DNA of 64,000 nt, from contig JADJYG010000017.1 in NCBI GenBank assembly GCA_016719895.1, positions 62,001-126,000 on the forward strand. Direction: 5' to 3'. The DNA is from Saprospirales bacterium (GTDB lineage: Bacteria > Bacteroidota > Bacteroidia > Chitinophagales > Saprospiraceae). This document shows positions 34,558 through 42,529 of the stretch, piece after piece; the stretch's first letter is position 1, and each line of letters starts with the position of its first letter. The position numbers were made by a program, and so were the translations under genes. The notes under the pieces were generated by a model that worked only from the letters and a program-made list of their open reading frames with translations, searched no databases and was not told the DNA's origin.

Positions 34558-36393
34558 ATGGCTCAAGCAAAAACAACGTTTTCATTTTCCCGGTATTTTT
34601 CTTCCCTGCGCAATATACCGCGGTTTTTTCACATGATCTGGGCGGTGTCGCCGCCGCTCGCCATCTGGAATGTGGCGCTGCGCCTCACCCAGGCCGGCAT
34701 ACCGCTCCTTATGTTGTATGTGGGCAAGGAGATTATCGACCTGGTGGTGCAGGCCATCGACCATCCGGCCGGCACGGCCAGTATCGGCACGGCAGCGCAT
34801 CCGGTGTGGTTTTGGGTGGGAGCAGAACTTACCCTGGCGGTATTCAACAGCCTGCTGAGTCGCGCCATAACCCTGACAGACAGCCTTTTGGGCGATTTGG
34901 TGAACAACGACTCGTCGGTGCGTATTATTCGCCATGCCGCCACACTTGACCTGTATCAATTCGAAGATGCCGCTTTTTACGACAAACTCGAGCGCGCCCG
35001 CACCCAAACTGCCGGCCGTACCGCGCTCATGAGCATGGTATTGTCGCAAGCGCAGGATATGATCACCGTGGTATTTCTTTCGGGCGGCCTTCTTGTATTC
35101 AACCCGTGGTTGATGCTGATTCTGGTGATTGCCGTCATCCCTCTGTTTATCGGAGAAACGCGCTTCAACCGCGAGACCTATTCGCTCACCCGCTCCTGGA
35201 CGCCCGAACGCCGCGAGCTCGATTACCTGCGCTATATCGGCGCCAGCAACGAAACCGCCAAGGAAATCAAAATTTTTGGCCTGGAAGGCTTTATTGCCCA
35301 CCGTTTCAAGGTCATATCGGATAAATATTTCAAGGCCAACCAGAAACTCGCCATCCGGCGGGCTGCCTGGGGCGGTTTGTTTTCCGCTCTCGGTACCGCC
35401 TCGTACTACGCGGCCTATGTATTCATTATCGGCCAGACGGTAGCCGGAGCTATTTCACTCGGCACGCTGACCTTCCTTGCCGGGGCGTTCAGCCGCTTGC
35501 AGGGCTTGTTGCAAGGTATTGTGAGCCGGTTTTCCCGTATCGGCGAAACGGCCCTCTATCTGCAGGATCTCTTTGATTTTCTGGAATTACAGCCCTTGTC
35601 GCAGCTGAATGCCGGCACGCGGCGGGTACCGCGGCCCATCCGGGATGGGTTCCAATTCGAAAATGTAGGTTTCCGGTACCCAGATAGCGAAACCTGGGCC
35701 CTGCGCAACCTCAGCTTCACCCTGCCGCCGGGCGAAAAACTGGCCCTGGTCGGTGAAAACGGCGCGGGAAAGACCACGATCGTAAAATTGCTGGCCAACC
35801 TCTACCAACCGACGGAAGGCCGTATCCTGCTCGACGGGGTTGACCTCCGCGCGTATGATCCCGAAGACCTGCGCCGTGAAATCGGCATTATCTTCCAGGA
35901 CTACGTTCGTTTTATGCTGACCGCCGGCGAAAATATCGCCATCGGCAACATCGAAGAGCGCGCCAACGCCGGACGTATCGAAAACGCCGCACAAAAAAGC
36001 CTGGCCGATACGGTGGTGGAGACGCTGCCCAAACGGTACGAACAGATGCTGGGCAAACGTTTTACCGGCGGCATGGACCTCTCCGGCGGACAGTGGCAAA
36101 AGGTGGCGCTCGCCCGCGCTTACATGCGCGATGCCCAATTGGTCATCCTCGACGAACCCACCGCCGCCCTTGATGCCCGCGCCGAACACGAGGTGTTTCT
36201 CCGCTTTGCCGAACTGATGAAGGGCAAATCTGCCGTGCTCATCAGCCACCGCTTCAGCACCGTGCGCATGGCCGACCGCATCCTTTTTCTCGAACACGGC
36301 CGCTTGCTCGAATTGGGCAGCCATGGCGAATTGCTGGCCAAAGGCGGCAAATATGCGGAGTTGTTTAAATTGCAGGCGAAAGGATATTTGTAA
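34558..36393 (+). CDS. ABC transporter, fused permease and ATP-binding protein
   Basis: 611 aa type IV (exporter-type) half-transporter. About six transmembrane helices lie in residues 1-330. The nucleotide-binding domain shows Walker A GENGAGKT (about 399-406), Q-loop IIFQDY, signature LSGGQ (about 504) and Walker B LVILDEPTAALD with the following H-loop LISHR. It should work as a homodimer in the inner membrane; the substrate is unknown (lipid, drug or peptide). The SDR remnant begins 5 bases after the stop codon. Confidence 0.92.
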   Translation: MAQAKTTFSFSRYFSSLRNIPRFFHMIWAVSPPLAIWNVALRLTQAGIPLLMLYVGKEIIDLVVQAIDHPAGTASIGTAAHPVWFWVGAELTLAVFNSLLSRAITLTDSLLGDLVNNDSSVRIIRHAATLDLYQFEDAAFYDKLERARTQTAGRTALMSMVLSQAQDMITVVFLSGGLLVFNPWLMLILVIAVIPLFIGETRFNRETYSLTRSWTPERRELDYLRYIGASNETAKEIKIFGLEGFIAHRFKVISDKYFKANQKLAIRRAAWGGLFSALGTASYYAAYVFIIGQTVAGAISLGTLTFLAGAFSRLQGLLQGIVSRFSRIGETALYLQDLFDFLELQPLSQLNAGTRRVPRPIRDGFQFENVGFRYPDSETWALRNLSFTLPPGEKLALVGENGAGKTTIVKLLANLYQPTEGRILLDGVDLRAYDPEDLRREIGIIFQDYVRFMLTAGENIAIGNIEERANAGRIENAAQKSLADTVVETLPKRYEQMLGKRFTGGMDLSGGQWQKVALARAYMRDAQLVILDEPTAALDARAEHEVFLRFAELMKGKSAVLISHRFSTVRMADRILFLEHGRLLELGSHGELLAKGGKYAELFKLQAKGYL

Positions 36394-36398
36394 ACAGT

Positions 36399-37217
36399 AT
36401 GCAGCAAAAACGATTCGAAGGAAAAACCGTTTTGATCACCGGATCGGGCAGTGGAATCGGCAAAGCCACCGCACAGGCTTTCGGCCGGGAAGGCGCCGCC
36501 GTCATGCTCAATGGCCGCGACGCCGCCAAACTCGAAATTACCTGCGCCCTGCTCCTCGACCAGGGGTGCCGGGCGGCTTATTGTGTGGCGGACGTGACCA
36601 ATTATGCGGACTGTTAGCGCCTGGTACGCGAAACACTGGACCGCTTCGACCACCTGGATGCGCTGGTAGCCAACGCCAGAATGACCATGCGCGCGGGTTT
36701 TGAACAACTGAATCCCGGGGTTTTTCAACAAGTGGTGGCCTCCAATTTGCTGGGGCCCGCCTACGCGGCGCATGCGGCATTGCCGGCCCTGAAGGCCAGC
36801 GGCGGCAATATCCTGTTCATCGGATCGCTCGCCGGGCTGATTGGATTGCCCTCCGCATCGGCCTATTCCGCCGGGAAAATGGCGCTCACTGCGCTGACGC
36901 AAAGCTTGCGCACGGAATTATCGGAGGCCGGCGTACACGTCGGCATCGTTTATGTCGGGTTCACCCAAAACGACGCCGGCAAACGGGTGTATGATGCACA
37001 AGGCAACCTGGTGCCTGTGGCTGAACGCCCCGGAGGGATGCAGCAAAGCCAGGAAGCAGTAGCCAAAGCAATTGTGCGCAGCGCGTACCGCCGCAAAAAA
37101 CGGACGGTACTGACCACGATCGGTAAAATACTCGACCTGCTCAACAGCCTGAGCCCTTCCCTGGTAGAATGGGCGCTGAAGTGGTCGCAAAAGAAAATGC
37201 AAAATATGTATAAATAG
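36399..37217 (+). pseudogene. Short-chain dehydrogenase interrupted by an in-frame stop
   Basis: The reading frame has an SDR start (GKTVLITGSGSGIGKATAQAFG) and continues to an SDR end with catalytic Ser, Tyr and Lys (SLAGLIGLPSASAYSAGK). TAG at 36615-36617 interrupts codon 73 in the same frame, where CAG would fit (NYADC-stop-RLVRETLDRF). A further oddity is ANARMTMR where SDRs have NNAGMTMR. It could be a recent pseudogene, a sequencing error or a suppressed stop. The part from 36681 alone lacks the cofactor-binding N-terminus. Confidence 0.75.
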
Positions 37218-37289
37218 GCAACCAGGCGCCTTGCTCCTTGCCCCATCCCCGCTGCAACCCTATCTTCGCCCGGATTAAATAAACAGCCT

Positions 37290-37505
37290 ATGAAAATGTT
37301 GGCGCCCATCCTGATCCGGATTGCGATCGTATTTCTCGCTTTTCTGGGCCTTCAATTTATTATCCCGTACTATTTTCTGGTCGGTGCCGGGGCACTGGCG
37401 GGGGCATTTATGCTAAAAACCAGCGACGACAGGCCCCTGGCCCTCGGCCTGTTGGTCGGGAGCCTGGCATTCGGCGTGTTTGCCTATTTATACGGAACCG
37501 TTTGA
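37290..37505 (+). CDS. Small two-helix membrane protein
   Basis: 71 aa, starting MKMLAPILIRIAIVFLAFLG, with two or three hydrophobic helices separated by KTSDDRPL. No recognised family. Similar tiny membrane proteins are common in Bacteroidota. It has no overlap with other genes and lies between the SDR remnant and a convergent outer-membrane protein. Confidence 0.6.
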   Translation: MKMLAPILIRIAIVFLAFLGLQFIIPYYFLVGAGALAGAFMLKTSDDRPLALGLLVGSLAFGVFAYLYGTV

Positions 37506-37515
37506 CGGTATTGGC

Positions 37516-38118
37516 TTACCGGTAGCCAAATTTGCCAAATCGCAAGGTAATTCCCAGCGTGGGGCTGTTGAAATCGCCGCTGCGCACCGTCGGCAGGGAG
37601 CCTACGCCACCCACCAGGCGAAAGCCGGCGGTAAACCCAAGCCGGAACCAGTGCACCAGGTTGATTTCAGCGCCCAGTTCGGGGTGCAGGGCAAAGATAT
37701 GGTCGTTGATCTGGTCGCCGTCGAAGGGGTCATCGTCGGCCCGAAGCAGGGAGGCGTTGCCCCAGCCGATTTTCAGGGAGCTGTATAAATGGATGAGTTT
37801 GTGCGAGGGGTAGGTATAACCCAGCCAGAAACCGCCATACCCCAGGCTCAGGTCGTAGTTGCGGTTATTGTAGCGGCGATTGCCAAACGAAGCGCCTTCG
37901 CCGAAGCCGCCGATGAAAAAATCGTTGATAATAAAGGCGCCGCCGCCGCCGCCGCCGAAGCCGGCATTGTCGTCTGCCTGGCTGAAGGTAAAAAATGGAG
38001 CGCCAAAGCCCCCTTTGACCCGGGCGCTTCCGGCGAGGGTTTCTTCTTTTTGCGCCTGTGCGCTTGGTGAAAAGGCGAGGCCTGCAAGGAAAAATAACGG
38101 TAATAGTGCGTTTTTCAT
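37516..38118 (-). CDS. Small outer-membrane beta-barrel protein, unknown function
   Basis: 200 aa from MKNALLPLFFLAGLAFSPSA, with a signal peptide ending near AQAQ. Alternating beta-strands (RYNNRNYDLSLGYGGFWLGYTY, IHLYSSLKIGWGNASLL, WFRLGFTAGFRLVGGVG) and a terminal LGITLRFGKFGY suggest an eight-strand barrel. The much longer ORF reading to 38670 is rejected because it overlaps the helicase gene. The start ATG overlaps the helicase stop (ATGA), so the two are translationally coupled. Confidence 0.8.
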   Translation of the reverse strand: MKNALLPLFFLAGLAFSPSAQAQKEETLAGSARVKGGFGAPFFTFSQADDNAGFGGGGGGAFIINDFFIGGFGEGASFGNRRYNNRNYDLSLGYGGFWLGYTYPSHKLIHLYSSLKIGWGNASLLRADDDPFDGDQINDHIFALHPELGAEINLVHWFRLGFTAGFRLVGGVGSLPTVRSGDFNSPTLGITLRFGKFGYR

Positions 38119-41100
38119 GTTTGTTCGAATTGTGGGTGGAGTTCCACGGCTTGTCCTTCCATGGGGAATACCAGCCAGTACCGGATGGTTTTTCCCGGGA
38201 ATGCCGCCGGTAACAAACGGCTGATCCAGCCGGCGGCCGGCGCGGCATATTGAGCCTGGGCTTTCCATTTTTTCATGCCTTCGGCAAATCCTGCGAATAA
38301 AAACGCCACAACGGTTTTTTCGTTTTCCACAAGCAGGTCTATTTCTGTTTTCAGCCAGCGGCGGCCCTGCTTTCCTTCGATCGGATACCGGGGCTGCCAG
38401 GATTCGGGGGAAAAATGCCTGGCGGCAAATTGCCGGAAGGATGCCGATTGTTGGCAGAGCTGCTCTGCCGGGAGCGCTTCGCCCGCGCCCCGTATGGCCA
38501 GCTGCAGGCGAGCGAGGGCCAGCCGTTGTTCTGCGGGCAGCGTTGGCGTATCGGCGTGCAGGAAGGTTTGCACGGCCTTGCCCAGGGCTGCCGAATAGGT
38601 TCCCTTGAACGCCAGCCAATTGCCAAACGCTTCCGGTGTGCCCAGCGTGTAATGGAACCCAGGCGGCCATTCATGGAGCGGATCGATCCGCAGCGGCGCG
38701 CGCGCCACCGGGTGTTTGCCGGCGCGGGGCGGATGAAAAAACACGGCGGGTTCGCTGGCGGCGGCTTCCGGGAAATCCCGCGGCATGACCGGGGATTCCA
38801 TTTGGCAAAAAAGCAATTCTGCATTCCATTCGAAAGGCGTCTCGTCGCTGTTTGGGTCGAGGGTTGGAATCGTTTCGTCGCCCTGGTTGTACACGCGGTT
38901 GAGCCAGGGTGTTCCTTTTACGGTAGTGGGGAAAATAAGGTAGTCACGGGCACGGGTGAAGCCGACGTAGAGCAGGCGCGCCTCTTCTTCCAGTGACTGC
39001 CGGGCGGCGAGCGCCCAGGCATCACTTTGGCGCAGGGCTTCGTCCAGCCGGGTATTACGCCCCTGGTCGGCATAGGGATTTACCCAAAAACGCAACCAGC
39101 GGTGTGCCAGAATATCGTCGAGGTCAGGAACATCACGTTCGTTGACCAGGTGGATTCCCCAGATATTCTCCTTGAGGGCTTGGTTCAGGTTGTGGCAAAT
39201 GGCAATCGGGAACTCCAGGCCCTTGCTTTTATGATAGGTCATTACCTGTATGGCATCGGGGCTTTCTCCGCTGCCCTGCAAGTCCTGGCCTGTGCGCGCC
39301 AGTTCGTTGAGCCAGAGCAGGAACCCACCCAGCGACGCTGCGGCATGCAGGCGTTGGCAAGCCGACTCGTAGTCCAGGGCATAACGGCGCATCCGGTCGA
39401 GGTTGTCGAGCCGTTGGGCGGCGTTTCCAAACCGGACGACGATGCGGCGCAGGTCGAGCTCGTCGAGGCCCAGGTTGAGGATTTCGGATGCGCTGAGGTC
39501 GGCGATTCTGGGGCGCAGGTCCAGCAGCTGCCGGATAATATCGAAGCTGGTTGCCCAGCGCCCGGGGTCATTGCCCTGTTGGAGCTGGTCGAAGTATTCG
39601 AGGCGGCTGTCCACGATCTGGTCGAGGTCGGAAGCGCCGGTAAGGGCGAGTATTTCGGCGGCGCTCAGGGCGTCGGCCGGGGTGAGCAGGTATTTCAGGC
39701 AGGCCATGGTCAGCTTGCCCTCGGGGGTATCCAGCAAGCCGGCCCGCGCGATAGCGGCTTTCAGGCCGGCGCGGTGCAGGGCTTCGGCTATTTTAGCGCA
39801 GCCGTCGTTGCTGCGGCACAGCACTGCAATGTCATTGGGCCGTGCCGGTCGGGTTTGTTTGCTTTTTTTTATCCAGACCGGCGTTTTGCGATCGAGCAAT
39901 ACCCGGATTTGCGCTGCAATACAATTTTCCATCCAGGGGCTGCCCGGCACTTTGCGCTCGTCGAGTTCGTTGCGAAAATGCCAATGGACCAGCGGCAGCC
40001 GTTGTGTGGCGCCGTTGTGCGACGCATCTTCCGCATCGCGAGCCGGTTCAAGGGCTACCTGCTCGGGTGGCAGGCGGGAAAAAGCGCGGGTGAATATGGC
40101 ATTTACGGCATACACAATATCGTGCCGGCTGCGCCAGGATTGGCGCAAAATATTTTCCGGCTTCACGCCGCCGGTGGCGCCGATGATGGCAAGCATAAGC
40201 GCGGGTTCGGCGCCGCGAAAGCCGTATATGCTTTGTTTGGGGTCGCCTACCCAGATGGAATGACGGGCCAGCCGGCTGAGTTGAAGGAAAATGTCCAGTT
40301 GGATGGGCGAGGTGTCCTGGAATTCGTCGACCAGCAACAGGTCGAGTTCGTGGCGCAAGGCGTCGCAAACGCTGTCGATGCGCAGCAAGCGGCTGACGTA
40401 GGTTTCCATGTCGGTATAATCGATCAGGCCGCGTTTTTTCTTGTATTGTTCGTATTCGACCAGCGCATCGGCGGCGATGTCGAAAACAAGTTCGATAAAC
40501 TGGCGGATGTCGCTGTGAAACCGGGGGTGTTCGTCGTGCCGCAGGGCGAATTCGCGAAGGTCTTCCAGAAGGTCCCGGCTTTTGGCGCCGACCTTGACCT
40601 TGCCGATCTTCGCCCATTCGTGCCAATAGAGCTCGCCGCGCCATTTGAGTTGGTTTTGGAGCTCGCGGAGGTCTTCGGCGGCATCCCGGGTGGTTTTTGT
40701 GCCGTCGGCGTCGTTGGCGTCGAGTGCGGCAACGGTTTGTTCGAGGAGTGCGATCAGGCGGTTGTTCCAGTGCAGTGCGTCGGTTGGTTGCGCGGGCGGC
40801 AGCATTTGGGCGAATGCCTGCCAGGAGTTTTGTTTGCTTTTTTCCAGTACCGGCCGGGTAAAGTTATTGGCGCGGGCGATGTCGGTGAGGCGCCGGATCT
40901 CGCGCCGCCAGTCGTAGGGTTCGCCGTCGGATTTTTTGGTGAGGCCGAGCCGGTCGGCCAGCCGGTTCATGGTATCGATGCGGGACTCGGTGAGCACTTG
41001 TGCGAGCGACGCATTGAAGAGGCGTTGTTGGTCGCCGTCGGCAATAATTTCAACCAGCGGTGAAACGCCGGCTTCGAAGGCGAAGCGCTGGAGCAACCGC

Positions 41101-41381
41101 ACGCCCAGGCTGTGTACCGTGCCGATGAGTGCGCCGCTCAGTTCGTTGGCGGCTTCGGTCATGCCGGCATCCAGCAGGCGCGCCCGCACGCGTTCCTGCA
41201 GTTCGGCTGCCGCTTTTTGGGTAAAGGTGGTGGCGATGATGCCGCCGGCTCGCACACCGCTTGTCAGCAGCTCGACCATACGCCCCGTCAGCGTATAGGT
41301 TTTTCCGCTGCCGGCGCCGGCAGACAGGATGGTGATGTTCAGGCCGGAAGACGGTGTTTGGTAGGCGGCTGTTGGTGGCAC
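38115..41381 (-). CDS. UvrD/RecB-AddA-type ATP-dependent DNA helicase with nuclease-like C-terminus
   Basis: 1088 aa superfamily 1 helicase. Motif I is SAGAGSGKTYT (about residues 20-30), motif II VDEFQDTSPIQ (about 350), motif III WVGDPKQSIYGFRG, motif V/VI region VMTYHKSKGLEFPIA and LLYVGFTRARDYLI. The last ~200 residues are laid out like the RecB/AddA PD-(D/E)XK domain (LKTEIDLLVENEKTVVAFLF), but the DYK/EXK part of the active site is not seen, so the nuclease may be inactive. No AddB/RecC-like gene is nearby. It is probably a DNA-repair helicase-exonuclease subunit; the next gene is coupled to it by ATGA overlap. Confidence 0.85.
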   Translation of the reverse strand: MPPTAAYQTPSSGLNITILSAGAGSGKTYTLTGRMVELLTSGVRAGGIIATTFTQKAAAELQERVRARLLDAGMTEAANELSGALIGTVHSLGVRLLQRFAFEAGVSPLVEIIADGDQQRLFNASLAQVLTESRIDTMNRLADRLGLTKKSDGEPYDWRREIRRLTDIARANNFTRPVLEKSKQNSWQAFAQMLPPAQPTDALHWNNRLIALLEQTVAALDANDADGTKTTRDAAEDLRELQNQLKWRGELYWHEWAKIGKVKVGAKSRDLLEDLREFALRHDEHPRFHSDIRQFIELVFDIAADALVEYEQYKKKRGLIDYTDMETYVSRLLRIDSVCDALRHELDLLLVDEFQDTSPIQLDIFLQLSRLARHSIWVGDPKQSIYGFRGAEPALMLAIIGATGGVKPENILRQSWRSRHDIVYAVNAIFTRAFSRLPPEQVALEPARDAEDASHNGATQRLPLVHWHFRNELDERKVPGSPWMENCIAAQIRVLLDRKTPVWIKKSKQTRPARPNDIAVLCRSNDGCAKIAEALHRAGLKAAIARAGLLDTPEGKLTMACLKYLLTPADALSAAEILALTGASDLDQIVDSRLEYFDQLQQGNDPGRWATSFDIIRQLLDLRPRIADLSASEILNLGLDELDLRRIVVRFGNAAQRLDNLDRMRRYALDYESACQRLHAAASLGGFLLWLNELARTGQDLQGSGESPDAIQVMTYHKSKGLEFPIAICHNLNQALKENIWGIHLVNERDVPDLDDILAHRWLRFWVNPYADQGRNTRLDEALRQSDAWALAARQSLEEEARLLYVGFTRARDYLIFPTTVKGTPWLNRVYNQGDETIPTLDPNSDETPFEWNAELLFCQMESPVMPRDFPEAAASEPAVFFHPPRAGKHPVARAPLRIDPLHEWPPGFHYTLGTPEAFGNWLAFKGTYSAALGKAVQTFLHADTPTLPAEQRLALARLQLAIRGAGEALPAEQLCQQSASFRQFAARHFSPESWQPRYPIEGKQGRRWLKTEIDLLVENEKTVVAFLFAGFAEGMKKWKAQAQYAAPAAGWISRLLPAAFPGKTIRYWLVFPMEGQAVELHPQFEQT

Positions 41382-41429
41382 AATGGGTTGTTTTGGTGCT
41401 AAGGTCGGGAATGTCGCCGAACCGCCGGG

Positions 41430-41795
41430 TTATTTCCGGATAAAATAAACCGCCAGCACCAGGAAAACGAAGCCGGCAAAATGGTTCCACTTCAGCGTTT
41501 CGTTTTTAAACAACACCAGCGTGAATACCGTAAAAACCACCAGAGTGACCACTTCCTGGATAACTTTCAGTTGCAGGAGCGTAAAGGGGCCGCCGTTGCC
41601 CAGGTAGCCCAGGCGGTTGGCCGGCACCATAAAGCAATACTCCAGAAAGGCAATCAACCAGCTGGCCAATACGATGCCGGCAAGGCCGGCTTTTTGAAAA
41701 AAGGGCAAGTGCTGAAACTTCAGGTGTCCGTACCAGGCGAACGTCATAAAAATATTGGAAAGCAAAAGCAGGGCTATTGTGGCAAGGCCTTTCAT
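41430..41795 (-). CDS. DMT-superfamily small membrane protein (DUF486)
   Basis: 121 aa with four hydrophobic helices (ATIALLLLSNIFMTFAWYGHL, AGIVLASWLIAFLEYCFMVPANRLGY, QEVVTLVVFTVFTLVLF, FAGFVFLVLAVYFI). The EYCFMVPANRLGY and LKVIQEV pattern is typical of DUF486, relatives of the drug/metabolite transporters. Length matches the family. Transport substrate unknown. It lies 48 bases upstream of the helicase gene on the same strand. Confidence 0.9.
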   Translation of the reverse strand: MKGLATIALLLLSNIFMTFAWYGHLKFQHLPFFQKAGLAGIVLASWLIAFLEYCFMVPANRLGYLGNGGPFTLLQLKVIQEVVTLVVFTVFTLVLFKNETLKWNHFAGFVFLVLAVYFIRK

Positions 41796-41908
41796 ATGTT
41801 CGCGATAAGCAGAGAAAAGGTGTAAAAGCAGGCAAATATAGTGGGTTCCTTTTCGTTTCTTTCGCGGCCTGCAGGGCCTTATGTTTGTATTGTCAAAACC
41901 AATGTCAT

Positions 41909-42376
41909 ATGTTTCGAACCGTTTTTTTCAGTTTTCTTTTCAGCCTCTTTCTTTTGGCCTGCCGGCGTCCGGCGCCACCGGCAGGAAATACGCCCGACAG
42001 GCCCGAAAAAACGGCGCAGGTAACGGAAGGGCAGCTGCCAGCCGGCTTCCTGGCGTTTTACCGGCAATTTCATGCCGACAGCTTGTATCAGCTCGCACAT
42101 ATTTCCTGGCCGTTGCAAGGTATTACCACGGTTGAAATGGATAGCATCCGGCGGGAAAAACGGCCGGTTTCCTGGGAGCAGAAAACCTGGCGCATGCACC
42201 ACCCGGTTGATTTCAGCAGCGGCGAATTCAAACGCGAGTGGCAATTGTTGGGCGAGGAACTGGTCGTGGAGCGGATTTCATACGCTGCCGCCAATTACGG
42301 CCTCGAACGCCGGTTTATGCGGCAGAGCGACGGCGAATGGGTGATGATTTATTACGCCGATATGCAAGAGTTGTGA
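41909..42376 (+). CDS. Lipoprotein of unknown function (possibly DUF4348-like)
   Basis: 155 aa from MFRTVFFSFLFSLFLLAC, with the lipobox LLAC. The longer ORF from 41777 overlaps the divergent DUF486 gene and is rejected. The mature region (GFLAFYRQFHADSLYQLAHISWPLQG, then KTWRMHHPVDFSSGEFKREW and a terminal GEWVMIYYADM) recalls the DUF4348-type pattern of a short secreted Bacteroidota protein; this match is tentative. Function unknown. Confidence 0.7.
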   Translation: MFRTVFFSFLFSLFLLACRRPAPPAGNTPDRPEKTAQVTEGQLPAGFLAFYRQFHADSLYQLAHISWPLQGITTVEMDSIRREKRPVSWEQKTWRMHHPVDFSSGEFKREWQLLGEELVVERISYAAANYGLERRFMRQSDGEWVMIYYADMQEL

Positions 42377-42431
42377 ATGAGGGGGTTGTGTCAAACGGGC
42401 AGACCACACTATACCCGCCAAAGACTATTTT

Positions 42432-42522
42432 ATTTCCCGCAGAACCCGCAGGACGAGCAGAATTTAATTCGACGAATGTGCCCAATACTGGTTCTGCGCG
42501 TTCTACGCGTTCTGCGGGAAAT
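42432..42522. repeat. Imperfect 31-bp inverted repeat between convergent genes
   Basis: The arms 42432-42462 and 42492-42522 (ATTTCCCGCAGAAC and its complement at the ends) match with about five mismatches. Followed by TCATCTTTTTATTT, so it may end the lipoprotein transcript and, less clearly, the protease transcript. The internal repetition of CGCGTTCT resembles a dispersed hairpin repeat. Confidence 0.55.
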
Positions 42523-42529
42523 CATCTTT

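Noticed and set aside
37516..38670. 384-aa version of the outer-membrane protein
   Set aside because: The extension overlaps the helicase gene out of frame; the ATG at 38118 starts a proper signal peptide.
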